DNA from: Candidatus Bathyarchaeota archaeon
Lineage (GTDB): Archaea; Thermoproteota; Bathyarchaeia; 40CM-2-53-6; RBG-13-38-9
DNA length: 38,872 bases
Assembly (NCBI GenBank): GCA_007050885.1
Contig: SMYQ01000081.1
Span: forward strand, 1 to 38,872
Reading direction: 5' to 3'
Made by a program: the position numbers and the translations under genes. This document shows positions 25,300 through 34,483 of this stretch, piece by piece. The notes beneath the pieces were generated by a model, which saw only the letters and a program-made list of their open reading frames with translations, was not told where the DNA came from and did no database searches. Within the stretch, counting starts at the first letter, position 1; each line of letters opens with the position of its first letter.

Positions 25300-25474
25300 A
25301 GAACGTGAAAAAAAACTTGAAGAGCTAAGAACAGAGTTGGTAAATCTTCGGACTATGGTTGCCTCAGGAGGCACTGTAGAAAATCCTGCTAGGATAAAAG
25401 AGATCAGAAGAACTATTGCACGGCTACTCACAATCCAAGCACAACAGCAAAAAGAAGGTGTAAAAACGAAATGA
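25256..25474 (+). CDS. rpl29: ribosomal protein uL29
   Basis: uL29, 72 residues, two long helices with EKKLEELRTELVNLRTMVASGGTVENPARIKEIRRTIARL. ATG at 25256 preferred over a TTG two codons earlier; AGGAGAAG upstream acts as the ribosome-binding site inside the end of uS3. The eIF1/SUI1 gene that often follows in archaea is not here. Confidence 0.93.
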   Translation: MPILRKREIRQLLPEEREKKLEELRTELVNLRTMVASGGTVENPARIKEIRRTIARLLTIQAQQQKEGVKTK

Positions 25475-25752
25475 ATATCACTCCTTTTAACATAACCAAG
25501 AACGAGTTCATAGGTTTAGATCTTAGAATATCAAAAAGTCTTAACAAACAATTGGTTGGAATGAGAGGTAGGATTATCGATGAAACAAGAAATACATTGG
25601 TACTTCGACAAGGATCCAAGATAATCCGTATACCTAAAGATATAGTTCATCTCAACATGTCAATGCCATTTGGCAAGATGATTGAGGTCGACGGAAGATC
25701 AATAGTAGCTAGACCTGAAGATAGGATAAAGATGAGGGTTAGAAGATGGTGA
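25471..25752 (+). CDS. rnp1: RNase P protein component 1 (Rpp29/Pop4)
   Basis: The 93-residue Sm-like barrel protein binds the specificity domain of RNase P RNA and helps process tRNA 5' ends. NEFIGLDLRISKSLNKQLVGMRGRIIDETRNTLVLRQG, KIIRIPKD and the C-terminal RPEDRIKMR are typical. It overlaps uL29 by four bases (ATGA) and uS17 by seven. Its place between uL29 and uS17 is conserved across archaea. Confidence 0.94.
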   Translation: MNITPFNITKNEFIGLDLRISKSLNKQLVGMRGRIIDETRNTLVLRQGSKIIRIPKDIVHLNMSMPFGKMIEVDGRSIVARPEDRIKMRVRRW

Positions 25753-26081
25753 TACGTGATACAGGCTTGAAAGTCACAGCGCCTCGAAAAAGTTGTGATG
25801 ACCCGTTATGTCCATTTCATGGAAAACTAGGACTTAAAAGAAGAACACTAACAGGAACTGTGGCAAAAAGTAGGATGAGTAGAACGGTTACGGTAGAAAG
25901 AGATTATTTTCATTACGTTAAAAAATATTTGAGATATGAAAAACGAAGAAGCCGAACAATGGCACATAGTCCACCATGTCTTGAAGTGAAAGAAGGGGAT
26001 AAAGTTACAGTTGCAGAATGTAGACCTATCAGCAAAGAAGTCACTTTTGTTGTTGTGAACAAGATAAGTAAGATAGAGTAA
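25746..26081 (+). CDS. rps17: ribosomal protein uS17
   Basis: uS17, 111 residues, archaeal form with N-terminal extension CDDPLCPFHG before the OB-fold. LTGTVAKSRMSRTVTVERDY and VKEGDKVTVAECRPISK mark the family. The first ATG is within the end of rnp1. Confidence 0.95.
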   Translation: MVIRDTGLKVTAPRKSCDDPLCPFHGKLGLKRRTLTGTVAKSRMSRTVTVERDYFHYVKKYLRYEKRRSRTMAHSPPCLEVKEGDKVTVAECRPISKEVTFVVVNKISKIE

Positions 26082-26091
26082 GTGATTTGTC

Positions 26092-26529
26092 ATGCCCGCC
26101 CCTAAAACCAGAGCCGTTAGCGCCAGAGGAGTGATAGAGTATAGACTTCGAATCTCTCGAGGACTACCGACTGGCAGTATTCTCACATGTGCAGATAATA
26201 CTGGAGCAAAAAAATTGAGACTCATTAATGTTACAGGATACAAGGGGCGTCTTAGGAGGCCACCCCAAGCATGTGTCGGTGATATGGTTACAGTATCCGT
26301 CTCTAAAGGAAAACCTGAACTCAGACGTCAAATGTTTCCTGCTGTAGTGATTAGACAGAAGAAATTATTTAGGAGACCGGATGGAATACGAGTACAATTC
26401 GAGGATAATGCAGCTGTAATTATGACTCCAGAGGGTGAACTTAAAGGAACAGAGATACGTGGCCCCGTCGCAAAAGAAGCTGCCGAGAGATGGCCACGCG
26501 TTGCCAACGTAGCAGATTTAGTACTTTGA
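26092..26529 (+). CDS. rpl14: ribosomal protein uL14
   Basis: uL14, 145 residues, at the subunit interface. [37 protein letters not shown] and [18 protein letters not shown] are the signature strands. The N-terminus has about ten residues beyond the usual start. ATG with a weak GTGAT site. Confidence 0.96.
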   Translation: MPAPKTRAVSARGVIEYRLRISRGLPTGSILTCADNTGAKKLRLINVTGYKGRLRRPPQACVGDMVTVSVSKGKPELRRQMFPAVVIRQKKLFRRPDGIRVQFEDNAAVIMTPEGELKGTEIRGPVAKEAAERWPRVANVADLVL

Positions 26530-26539
26530 GGTTGTAAAA

Positions 26540-26932
26540 TTGAATAGTAGAAAACCGAGTAAGCAGAGAAAAAAAATCGCCTTGGCAACTGAAAAAGAAA
26601 TCCTGAAAATGATGAAAGTCAGACTTTCAGAAAAACTTAGAGAGAAATACAGAACAAGATCAGTATCAGTTAGAAAAGGTGACTCTGTAAAAATTTTGAG
26701 AGGAGACTTCGCGGGAATTGAAGGAAAGATCATTGAGACAGACAGACACAATCAAAAAGTGACAGTTGAGGGCGTTACAAAAGAGAAAGTCTCAGGTGAA
26801 CAAATGAGAGTTCCAGTACATGTATCAAACGTTGAGATGACAACAATGGATACAGGAGATCGATGGCGTTCAGATAAGTTCAAACAGAAAACAGAGACAC
26901 CAGAGCCGTCGACTACTGAGGAGGTTAAATAA
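26540..26932 (+). CDS. rpl24: ribosomal protein uL24
   Basis: uL24, 130 residues. The KOW segment is VRKGDSVKILRGDFAGIEGKIIETDRHNQKVTVEG, and the archaeal/eukaryotic N-terminal Lys-rich part is present. TTG start with GAGGTTG upstream. The C-terminal tail is Thr/Glu-rich and probably disordered. Confidence 0.94.
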   Translation: MNSRKPSKQRKKIALATEKEILKMMKVRLSEKLREKYRTRSVSVRKGDSVKILRGDFAGIEGKIIETDRHNQKVTVEGVTKEKVSGEQMRVPVHVSNVEMTTMDTGDRWRSDKFKQKTETPEPSTTEEVK

Positions 26933-26934
26933 AA

Positions 26935-27681
26935 GTGGGCGGCAAAGGTGGTTCACGACATCTCAAGAGGCTTCCTTCACCAGCTTTCTGGCCTATCCAA
27001 GTAAAACAGTCTAAATGGGTAACAAAACCCAAGGCTGGACCCCACGCAGTAAAGATAGCTATCCCACTTTCAGTGATCCTCAGAGAGATCCTAGAATACG
27101 CGAAGACAAGAAGAGAGACCAAGCTGATTGTCTCTAAAGGAGTTGTAAAGGTTGATGGCAAGGTTAGAAAAGATCATAAATATCCAATCGGTTTGATGGA
27201 TGTGCTTGAAATTACTGATACTAAATCAACCTTCAGAATGGTTCCTTTCAAATCAAGAGGATTATCGCTTCTCAAGATAACAAAAGATGAAGGCAAATTC
27301 AAACTTTGTCGAATCGATAACAAAGTTTTACTGAACGATGGAAGAATACAACTCAATTTCAATGATGGTAGAAATGTAGTCTTGAGCAAAGATTCTGCAC
27401 TATCAGTAGACTCTTACAATACAAGAGATTCAATCAAGATTGAAATACCCTCACAAAAGATTCTAGGACATTTCAAATTTATCGAGGGCAAATATGGGCT
27501 AGCTGTAGCTGGAAGAAATATTGGAAGACATGGTAAGATAATGGGAATTGAAAGTGCAAGCGCATCTAAACGGGCGACAGTATCCATACAGGATCAAAAA
27601 GGCCAAACCTTTCGAACAGTTGCAGATTATGTTTTCGCCATTGGTGATGATGAGCCTGAGATAAAGTTGCCGGAGGATTAG
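26935..27681 (+). CDS. rps4e: ribosomal protein eS4
   Basis: eS4, 248 residues, absent from bacteria. GGKGGSRHLKRLPSPAFWPI at the start, an S4-type RNA-binding segment around KLIVSKGVVKVDGKVRKD, and a KOW segment around AVAGRNIGRHGKIMGIE. GTG start with GAGGTTAA upstream. Confidence 0.96.
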   Translation: MGGKGGSRHLKRLPSPAFWPIQVKQSKWVTKPKAGPHAVKIAIPLSVILREILEYAKTRRETKLIVSKGVVKVDGKVRKDHKYPIGLMDVLEITDTKSTFRMVPFKSRGLSLLKITKDEGKFKLCRIDNKVLLNDGRIQLNFNDGRNVVLSKDSALSVDSYNTRDSIKIEIPSQKILGHFKFIEGKYGLAVAGRNIGRHGKIMGIESASASKRATVSIQDQKGQTFRTVADYVFAIGDDEPEIKLPED

Positions 27682-27685
27682 ATAC

Positions 27686-28231
27686 ATGTCAGATCCCTCG
27701 ACTAAACCTGAAAACCCTATGAGAAAAGTCAAGCTTGGCAAAGTCACAGTCAATATAGGTGTAGGAAAATCTGGTGAGCAACTTGAGAGAGCAAAAAAAA
27801 TCCTGAAACAGATCACTGGACAAGATCCGAGTTCATGCATAGCAAAAAAAGCGATAAAAGATTTTGGAATCAGAATGGGCGAACCAATAGGATGCAAAGT
27901 CACATTAAGAGGTCAGAAAGCATCAGATTTCCTTAAGACCTCTCTTGAAGCGGTGAATAATAGATTACCTGAATCTTCATTTGATCAATATGGAAACTTT
28001 TCTTTTGGTATAAAGGAGCATATCGAGTTACCAGGAACCAGATACGTTCCAGAACTTGGTATCGTTGGAATGGATATCGCAATCACACTTGAAAGATTAG
28101 GATATAGAGTGAAGAGAAGATCCTACCACAAATCAAGTATTGGGAAATCTCACGTCATAGGCAAGGCCCAAGCAATGGATTTTGTAAAAGAAAATTTTAA
28201 TGCTGAAATCTTTGGGGATGAAATTGAATGA
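27686..28231 (+). CDS. rpl5: ribosomal protein uL5
   Basis: uL5, 181 residues, binds 5S r[50 protein letters not shown] and [21 protein letters not shown] are typical of the archaeal form. Its stop overlaps the uS14 start (ATGA). Confidence 0.96.
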   Translation: MSDPSTKPENPMRKVKLGKVTVNIGVGKSGEQLERAKKILKQITGQDPSSCIAKKAIKDFGIRMGEPIGCKVTLRGQKASDFLKTSLEAVNNRLPESSFDQYGNFSFGIKEHIELPGTRYVPELGIVGMDIAITLERLGYRVKRRSYHKSSIGKSHVIGKAQAMDFVKENFNAEIFGDEIE

Positions 28232-28389
28232 AAAAGCAAACAAAGAAAGAGAGAAAAATAGGTAAAGCTAGCAGACCATGCCGACGATGCGGCCAAGAAG
28301 GCGCAATTATTAGAAAATACAATTTGATGATCTGCCGCCAATGTTTCAGAGACACGGCAGGATCACTTGGATTTAAAAAATATGAATGA
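28228..28389 (+). CDS. rps14: ribosomal protein uS14 (zinc-binding form)
   Basis: A 53-residue protein with two CxxC pairs, C18/C21 and C36/C39, around a basic core (SRPCRRCG, then ICRQCFRD and GSLGFKKYE at the end). This is the archaeal zinc form of uS14 and has the expected length. Both ends overlap neighbours: ATGA with uL5, and TGA inside the 5' leader of uS8. Confidence 0.95.
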   Translation: MKKQTKKERKIGKASRPCRRCGQEGAIIRKYNLMICRQCFRDTAGSLGFKKYE

Positions 28390-28400
28390 GGTTTATGAAT

Positions 28401-28793
28401 ATGACTTTACTGGATCCACTAGCAAATGCTCTCTCAACTATTGTTGAAAATGAGAAACGGAGAAAAAGAGAGTGCCTTGTATGTCCTGCATCAAAATTGA
28501 TGGGACAAGTTCTTAGAGTTATGCAAAAGAATGGATACATAGGAGAATTTGAATACATCGATGACGGAAGGGCTGGAAAATTCAAAATTCAACTGCTTGG
28601 GAGAATAAACAAGTGCGGTGTCGTGAAACCAAGATATTCAGTTAAAATTGATGAACTTGAATTCTGGGAAAAGAGATATCTGCCATCACGTGATCTCGGT
28701 GCTCTAGTGATTACGACCCCCAAGGGTGTTTTTTCAAATAAGGATGCTCGAGAGAAGAACACCAGTGGTAGTTTAGTTGCATATGTCTATTGA
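28401..28793 (+). CDS. rps8: ribosomal protein uS8
   Basis: uS8, about 130 residues, binds the central domain of 16S rRNA. It starts TLLDPLANALSTIVENE and ends with KGVFSNKDAREKNTSGSLVAYVY. I prefer the ATG at 28401: it has GAGGT seven to eight bases upstream and matches family starts. ATG codons at 28386 and 28395 add up to five residues. Confidence 0.94.
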   Translation: MTLLDPLANALSTIVENEKRRKRECLVCPASKLMGQVLRVMQKNGYIGEFEYIDDGRAGKFKIQLLGRINKCGVVKPRYSVKIDELEFWEKRYLPSRDLGALVITTPKGVFSNKDAREKNTSGSLVAYVY

Positions 28794-28807
28794 GGAGAGC
28801 TTATATT

Positions 28808-29350
28808 TTGATTGACAACAAAGTCGAGAGAATCATTGAGGTTCCACAAGATGTAAAAGTGCAATTGGACGGTGGCCTAGTAAGCGTCACTGGACCAAAG
28901 GGAAGCCTCCAAGAAAATCTATCTCATTTGCCAGTTAAAATATCTCTCCAGAAAAATAGATTCAGTGTCATGGCAACTTGGCCTAGAAAAAGAGAATATT
29001 CAATGGTTGGAACTGCAGCATCGTGCATCAGAAATATGATCAAAGGTGTTACCGAAGGGTTCCAATATAAATTGAAGATGGTCCACGCTCATTTTCCAAT
29101 GACAGTGAAAGTAAAAGAAGATACAAGGACTATTCTCATAGAAAATTTTACGGGTGAAAAATCCCCTAGACGCGTAAAAATTATTGGAGAAACATCAGTA
29201 AAAGTCTCTGGAGAAGAAGTGATCGTAGAAGGAATAAATCTAAAAGATGTAAGTCAGACTGCCTCGAACCTGGAGTTAGTAACAAAGATCAAAGATAAAG
29301 ACCAACGTGTGTTCTTGGACGGAATTTATGTTTTTGAAAAGAAAAAGTGA
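28808..29350 (+). CDS. rpl6: ribosomal protein uL6
   Basis: uL6, about 180 residues, two similar domains near the GTPase centre. VQLDGGLVSVTGPKGSLQENL in the first and VHAHFPMTVKVKED in the second domain. I chose the TTG at 28808 because GAGGAGA lies nine bases upstream. The TTG at 28790 would adsorb that site into the coding region. Confidence 0.93.
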   Translation: MIDNKVERIIEVPQDVKVQLDGGLVSVTGPKGSLQENLSHLPVKISLQKNRFSVMATWPRKREYSMVGTAASCIRNMIKGVTEGFQYKLKMVHAHFPMTVKVKEDTRTILIENFTGEKSPRRVKIIGETSVKVSGEEVIVEGINLKDVSQTASNLELVTKIKDKDQRVFLDGIYVFEKKK

Positions 29351-29358
29351 TTGTAATA

Positions 29359-29853
29359 ATGGTAAAAACTAAAATCACACGTAAAAAGCGAATAAAGCCG
29401 AGAGTTAAACGTTCGGAAAGCTGGCGCTATACAAGGATTTCGGAGAGTTGGAGGAAACCAACAGGAAAAAGCAGCAGAATGAGAAAAAAGAGAAGAGGAT
29501 GGGCTTTATCTCCAGCTATAGGTTATGGAAGTCATCGAAAGTATCGAGGACTCCACCCATCTGGGTTGAAAGAGATTATAATCCATAATGTTGAAGAACT
29601 TGAGAATGTTTCTATCGATAAGAAAGCCATTAGAATAGCAGCGACCGTTGGAGAAAGAAAGCGGCTTAGAATAATAGAACATGCGGAAGAACTTGGATAT
29701 AAAATACTAAATCCTAAGACATCAAAAACCGCTGAAGTAGAAACTGCTCCCTCCACGGAATTAGAGTCTGAGCCCGAGAAAATAGAAGATGAAATTGAGA
29801 GCGAAAATACAATTGCAGAATCAGAGAAATCAGAAAAGGTCGATAAAAATTGA
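29359..29853 (+). CDS. rpl32e: ribosomal protein eL32 with acidic tail
   Basis: eL32, about 164 residues. The conserved core is RESWRYxR-like (SESWRYTRISESWRKPTGKSSRMRKK) followed by GYGSHRKYRGLHPSGLKE. After residue 125 comes a Glu/Ser-rich acidic tail, absent from many homologues. The ATG at 29359 is preferred; a GTG at 29347 overlapping the uL6 stop adds four residues. Confidence 0.93.
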   Translation: MVKTKITRKKRIKPRVKRSESWRYTRISESWRKPTGKSSRMRKKRRGWALSPAIGYGSHRKYRGLHPSGLKEIIIHNVEELENVSIDKKAIRIAATVGERKRLRIIEHAEELGYKILNPKTSKTAEVETAPSTELESEPEKIEDEIESENTIAESEKSEKVDKN

Positions 29854-30284
29854 GCTTAAAACCACAGAAGAAAATGGCAGCGTCAATATTGAAAATCGGT
29901 GGATCCAGACTCTGGATAAACCCAGAAGAATTTGGTAGAATCGAATCGGCAATAACTAAAGAAGAAATAAGAAAACTAATTCATGAGGGTGTTATAGTCA
30001 CAAGGCGGGAAAGAGGAATAAGTCGAGGAAGACATAGAGCGAAGACTCGAAAGAAAAAAGGTCGAGGTGCAGGGTCTAAAAAAGGGTCAAGTCATAACAA
30101 GAAAAGAATTTGGGTAAATAAAATAAGAACACTCAGATTCAGACTCAAAGAATTGAAAGACAAGAAAATTATTACTCCTGAAATATATCGTAAACTTGTC
30201 TTGTTAGCGAAAGGAGGAACATTCAGAAGTGTATCACATCTCAATGAATACTTGGAATCTCATAATTTAACAAGGAGGAGATAG
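29850..30284 (+). CDS. rpl19e: ribosomal protein eL19
   Basis: eL19, 144 residues, helical and very basic. KKMAASILKIGGSRLWINPEE, the RGRHRAKTRKKKGRGAGSKKG linker and KLVLLAKGGTFRSVSHL are family marks. TTG start overlaps the eL32 stop by four bases. Confidence 0.95.
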   Translation: MSLKPQKKMAASILKIGGSRLWINPEEFGRIESAITKEEIRKLIHEGVIVTRRERGISRGRHRAKTRKKKGRGAGSKKGSSHNKKRIWVNKIRTLRFRLKELKDKKIITPEIYRKLVLLAKGGTFRSVSHLNEYLESHNLTRRR

Positions 30285-30286
30285 AT

Positions 30287-30895
30287 GTGGCAAAAGGTCC
30301 TACATATAATCTGCCATTCCGTAGAAGGAGAGAAAAAAAAACTAACTACACTAGACGCAAAGCGTTATTAACATCGGGAATTCCACGACTCATAATCAGA
30401 GTTACAGGAAAACACACGATCGCTCAATTGACTGAATCTACTCCTATCGGAGATAGAGTTGTAACATCAGCCAATTCAAAAGAATTAAAAAATAAATTCG
30501 GATGGAAAGCAGGATCAAATAATATTCCAGCCTCTTATCTTACCGGTCTTCTTGCAGGTAAGAGGGCGAATTCAAAGATGATGAAAAAAGCGATCGTCGA
30601 TATCGGTCTAAGAAGACTCTCAAAAGGTTCGCGAATAATCTGCACACTCAAAGGTGCAATAGATTCAGGTCTAGAAATTCCTCACAAAAAGGAAATCCTT
30701 CCTGAAGAAGGAAGAATCAAAGGCGAACACATTGCCGAGTATGCTAAAAAAATATCATCAAATCCGGATCAATACAAAACGAGATTCTCACAATACTTAA
30801 AAAATGGATTAAAACCTGAAGATCTGCCGGAACATTTCGAACGGGTTAAAAATAAAATATCCGAAACTTCCAAAGAGGCGACAAAAACTACATGA
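30287..30895 (+). CDS. rpl18: ribosomal protein uL18
   Basis: uL18, 202 residues, binds 5S rRNA with uL5. KGPTYNLPFRRRREKKTNYTRRKALL opens it in the archaeal/eukaryotic form, and NIPASYLTGLLAGKRA is in the core. GTG start follows GGAGGAGAT. Overlaps uS5 by four bases. Confidence 0.95.
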   Translation: MAKGPTYNLPFRRRREKKTNYTRRKALLTSGIPRLIIRVTGKHTIAQLTESTPIGDRVVTSANSKELKNKFGWKAGSNNIPASYLTGLLAGKRANSKMMKKAIVDIGLRRLSKGSRIICTLKGAIDSGLEIPHKKEILPEEGRIKGEHIAEYAKKISSNPDQYKTRFSQYLKNGLKPEDLPEHFERVKNKISETSKEATKTT

Positions 30896-31518
30896 GTCGA
30901 CATACAGAAAGAGTCGAAGCAGGCTGGACGCCGAGAACTAAAATTGGAAAACTTGTCCAAGAAGGAAAGATAACATCTCTAGAAGAAATATTCATACAAG
31001 GACAAAGAGTACTAGAATCAGAAATTATTGACGTCCTTTTACCCAATCTCCAAGAGAGTGTACTCGGAATAAGTTTAGTTCAAAAACAAACTGATGCGGG
31101 TGAGCGGTCAAGATTCAAAGCAGTAGTGGCTGTCGGTGATCCTGAAGGATATATTGGAGTAGGATTAGGAAAAGCCAGACAAGTTCGAACAGCAATTGCA
31201 AAGGCTACAGTTCAAGCCAAACTAGCTGTCATACCAATACGAAGAGGTTGTGGAAGCTGGGAATGCGGATGTACAATCCACCACTCATTACCGTTCAAGG
31301 TAAGAGGCAAATGTGGAAGCGTTGAAGTTGAATTATATCCTGGACCAAGAGGGTTAGGACTAGTTGGAGGTGAGGTTGTTAAAACTATGCTCAATCTCAC
31401 CGGGATACGAGACTGCTGGACTAAAACTTATGGTGCAACCAACACACTAACATCTATTGCATACGCGATCTATGGTGCGTTAAAACAATCTTACACAATG
31501 ATAACTGTAGCAGAATAG
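30892..31518 (+). CDS. rps5: ribosomal protein uS5
   Basis: uS5, 208 residues, decoding fidelity. WTPRTKIGKLVQEGKITSLEEIF, the dsRBD-like KQTDAGERSRFKAVVAVGDPEGYIGVGLGKA, and IPIRRGCGSWECGC with the archaeal Cys pattern. ATG within an ATGA overlap with uL18. Confidence 0.96.
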   Translation: MSRHTERVEAGWTPRTKIGKLVQEGKITSLEEIFIQGQRVLESEIIDVLLPNLQESVLGISLVQKQTDAGERSRFKAVVAVGDPEGYIGVGLGKARQVRTAIAKATVQAKLAVIPIRRGCGSWECGCTIHHSLPFKVRGKCGSVEVELYPGPRGLGLVGGEVVKTMLNLTGIRDCWTKTYGATNTLTSIAYAIYGALKQSYTMITVAE

Positions 31519-31539
31519 GATCATTAGGAAATGGTACTC

Positions 31540-32031
31540 ATGAGTAAAGAAAAGAACACGTGCCTCTTAGCTGTCAGAGTAAGAGGATCAGCAGGTCTAA
31601 AACATAGAATAAAAGCAGTTCTGAGAGATTTAGGCTTGAATCGAAGAAACCAAGCTATTATAATGGCTGATACGCCAGCAATTAGAGGAACTCTCAAAGT
31701 AGTAAAAGACACTCTATTTTGGGGAGAAGCAACGGAAGATATATTGTCTCTTCTTCTAAATAAAAGAACGAAAATGCTCAAAGTTGGTAGATTAACGGAT
31801 CAAGAAGTGAAAAAGAGATTTTCAATATCCAACATTGAAGCTCTTGCAAAATCACTAAGCAAAGGAGAAATAAAACCGCAAGATCTCAAAAGACATGGTG
31901 TAAACATAAAATATAACCTGAACTCACCAAAAGGAGGTTATGGTGGAAAAATAAAAGACCCCTTTGGAAAGGGTGGGGTTCTAGGATACCGAGGAGAAGC
32001 CATCGGAGAACTTGTGAAAAAAATGATTTAG
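31540..32031 (+). CDS. rpl30: ribosomal protein uL30
   Basis: uL30, about 163 residues, long archaeal form with the C-terminal extension. CLLAVRVRGSAGLKHRIKAVLRDLGLNRRNQAI and the late PPKGGY-like SPKGGYGGKIKDPFGKGG are typical. ATG at 31540 has TAGGA ten bases upstream; an ATG at 31531 is too close to that site. Confidence 0.93.
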   Translation: MSKEKNTCLLAVRVRGSAGLKHRIKAVLRDLGLNRRNQAIIMADTPAIRGTLKVVKDTLFWGEATEDILSLLLNKRTKMLKVGRLTDQEVKKRFSISNIEALAKSLSKGEIKPQDLKRHGVNIKYNLNSPKGGYGGKIKDPFGKGGVLGYRGEAIGELVKKMI

Positions 32032-32045
32032 GAGAACAATCAACT

Positions 32046-32468
32046 ATGGCAACAAGAAAGAGGAAAATAAGACGACAGCGTGGCTCAAGAATGCATGGAT
32101 GGGGTGTTTCAGGTCAGCATAGAGATTCCGGTATGAGAGGAGGAAGAGGTAATGCAGGAAGATTTAAACATAAAAAGACAAAGACTTCACAGTATGAAAA
32201 GCCAGGAAAACATGGTTTCAGGAATCCAACGACTCCAATCCAGTCCAGTATAATAAATGTTGGTGAACTAGATCGTCTTGTAAAACCGATAGATATCCAA
32301 GATAAGAAATCACCAATCAATCTCAACCTTGCATCACTAGGATATAATAAATTGTTAGGTAAAGGATTAGTTAAAATTCCACTTAATGTGCAAGTAGAAA
32401 AAACATCAAAATCTGCAGCAAAAAAAATAACAGATGCCGGTGGATCCATAACTTCAAAGATTAGGTGA
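32046..32468 (+). CDS. rpl15: ribosomal protein uL15
   Basis: uL15, 140 residues. RKRKIRRQRGSRMHGWGVSGQHRDSGMRGGRGNAG opens the archaeal form; the last third (LLGKGLVKIPLNVQVEKTSKSAAKKI) is the globular domain. ATG with TAGGAGAAC upstream. Confidence 0.95.
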   Translation: MATRKRKIRRQRGSRMHGWGVSGQHRDSGMRGGRGNAGRFKHKKTKTSQYEKPGKHGFRNPTTPIQSSIINVGELDRLVKPIDIQDKKSPINLNLASLGYNKLLGKGLVKIPLNVQVEKTSKSAAKKITDAGGSITSKIR

Positions 32469-32472
32469 AGCC

Positions 32473-33888
32473 TTGCCAAGATTCATAGAATTATTCAAAC
32501 CTCTAATAGGAATCTTTCCTGATATTAAGAAACCTGAACGAAAAATTTCTTTCAACGAGAAACTTCTCTGGACAGCACTTGCATTAGTATTGTATTTGAT
32601 TATGAGTGAAGTTCCACTTCTTGGGGTTGGACAAGGTGGCGCCGACGATCCTCTAGGCGCTATGAGAGTCATATTTGCCTCAAGTCGAGGCACATTGATG
32701 GAGCTAGGGATCGGACCAATAGTTACGGCTGGTCTAATACTCCAGATTCTTAAAGGTTCCAACATGATTAATGTTGATATGTCCAATCCGGAGGACAGAT
32801 CACTATTTACAGGTGCCAGCAAGATTCTAGCTGTTGGTATGACACTATTTGAAGCATTAGCCTTTATCATAGGTGGTGCCTACGGACAACTTACTGTTCC
32901 AAACCAGTTAGGAATCCTATTTCAACTTCTGGCAGCAGGAATAATCTTGATGCTGCTTGACGAAATGCTTCAGAAAGGTTGGGGAATAGGAAGCGGTATT
33001 AGCTTATTTATTGCGGCAGGTGTCGCTCAGATGATCTGGTGGGATTTGATAGCTCCAGTAGGTCCAATGGAAGATGGATTTTACCTTGGGTCGATTATAG
33101 CATTTGTCCAATCAATTCAAATTGGTGAACCTCTTACCGGCTTTGTTCGAGGTGGGGGCCTTCCAGATATGGTCGGCCTAATAATTACGGGCATAGTTAT
33201 ACTAGTGGTAGTCTACGCCAGCGGTATCAAAGTAAATATTCCCGTCTCTTACGCCAGGTATAGAGGCTTTCGAGGGAAATTCCCAATTAAATTCCTTTAT
33301 GTATCAAATATTCCAGTAATCTTTGCCGCAGCACTCTTTGGAAACATCTATTTCATATCACAAATGATATGGCAAAGATACAACCCTACGAATACAAACT
33401 TTTGGTTAAATCTTCTAGGTCAATTCAGTACTGGAGAAGGAGGTGCGCAGCCGATTGGTGGATTAATCTATTATCTCTCACCACCAAGAGGTCTGACTGC
33501 ACTCATGGAACATCCTTTAAAAGCATTAATTTACGCCGCATTTTTCATAATCGTCTGCATCTTTTTTGCTATAACTTGGGTTGAAGTCGGTGGCATGGAT
33601 GCCAAGTCTGTTTCAAAACAACTCATAGACTCAGGTATGCAAATTGAAGGATTTAGAAGATCAAGCGCACCTATCCAACAATTACTGAAGCGATATATTC
33701 CAACAGTAACCATTTTGGGCGGCGCAACAGTTGGGGCGATAGCAGTCTTTGCTGATTTCCTCGGTGCTTTTGGTTCAGGAACCGGAATTCTTCTGACGGT
33801 AGGCATTCTAGAACAGTATTACCAACTTCTAGTCCGAGAGCGCGTAAGTGAAATGTTCCCTGCTGTAAGATCATTTCTCGGAGAGTAG
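32473..33888 (+). CDS. secY: protein translocase subunit SecY
   Basis: The 471-residue SecY/Sec61-alpha is the channel of the protein-export machine. Ten transmembrane helices can be counted. The plug-region sequence PLLGVGQGGADDPLGAMRVIFASSRGTLMELGIGPIVTAGLI, the cytosolic loop with SYARYRGFRGKFPIKFLYVSNIPVIFAAAL, and FAITWVEVGGMDAKSVSKQLIDSGMQIEGFR in loop 8-9 fit the archaeal family. TTG start, four bases after uL15; the cluster order uL15-secY-adk is conserved. Confidence 0.97.
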   Translation: MPRFIELFKPLIGIFPDIKKPERKISFNEKLLWTALALVLYLIMSEVPLLGVGQGGADDPLGAMRVIFASSRGTLMELGIGPIVTAGLILQILKGSNMINVDMSNPEDRSLFTGASKILAVGMTLFEALAFIIGGAYGQLTVPNQLGILFQLLAAGIILMLLDEMLQKGWGIGSGISLFIAAGVAQMIWWDLIAPVGPMEDGFYLGSIIAFVQSIQIGEPLTGFVRGGGLPDMVGLIITGIVILVVVYASGIKVNIPVSYARYRGFRGKFPIKFLYVSNIPVIFAAALFGNIYFISQMIWQRYNPTNTNFWLNLLGQFSTGEGGAQPIGGLIYYLSPPRGLTALMEHPLKALIYAAFFIIVCIFFAITWVEVGGMDAKSVSKQLIDSGMQIEGFRRSSAPIQQLLKRYIPTVTILGGATVGAIAVFADFLGAFGSGTGILLTVGILEQYYQLLVRERVSEMFPAVRSFLGE

Positions 33889-33895
33889 ACTGTTA

Positions 33896-34480
33896 TTGGG
33901 ATCTTTAGTACTTATAACAGGTACTCCTGGAGTTGGAAAGACATCCGTCCTAAACAAACTTACAAAAGAAGCTGAGAAGGAAAAAATTGCGCTTAAAATT
34001 GTGAACTTCGGTACAATAATGAATAACCTTCTTGAATCTTCTGGAAAGAAAATACATCGGGATGAGTTACGAAAACACAATTTCGGAAAGCAAAAAGAGA
34101 TCCAACTGGAAGCAGCGAAGTTGATATCCAAAATGAAAAATCATTATGTACTGGTTGTTGATACCCATATGTTCATTAGAACATCGGTCGGTGCGTTTCC
34201 AGGCTTACCCGAATATGTGATTAAAGAGTTGGATCCATCAATGTTAGTGTTAATAGAAGCAAATCCAGAAGACATAACAAAAAGAAGAGAAAAAGATCAG
34301 ACCAGAAAAAGAGACGCTCAAACCTTTCAGGATGTAGAATTCGATCTAGAATGGGGTAGAAAAACCGCGGCTGCATGTGCTATAATGACAGGGGCTCCGG
34401 TATCAATAATTAACAATGAAGAAGGGTCACCTGATAAGGCAGTTAAACAGATACTCGATATGATTAAGGAGGTAATTTAG
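33896..34480 (+). CDS. adkA: adenylate kinase, archaeal AdkA type
   Basis: The 194-residue kinase interconverts AMP, ATP and ADP. The P-loop is GTPGVGKT at 9-16, and the VVDTHMFIRTSVGAFPGLP and EANPEDITKRREKDQTRKRD segments match the archaeal family rather than bacterial Adk. TTG start, eight bases after secY; it ends with an EVI tail and GGAGG that serves the next gene. Confidence 0.95.
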   Translation: MGSLVLITGTPGVGKTSVLNKLTKEAEKEKIALKIVNFGTIMNNLLESSGKKIHRDELRKHNFGKQKEIQLEAAKLISKMKNHYVLVVDTHMFIRTSVGAFPGLPEYVIKELDPSMLVLIEANPEDITKRREKDQTRKRDAQTFQDVEFDLEWGRKTAAACAIMTGAPVSIINNEEGSPDKAVKQILDMIKEVI

Positions 34481-34483
34481 AAA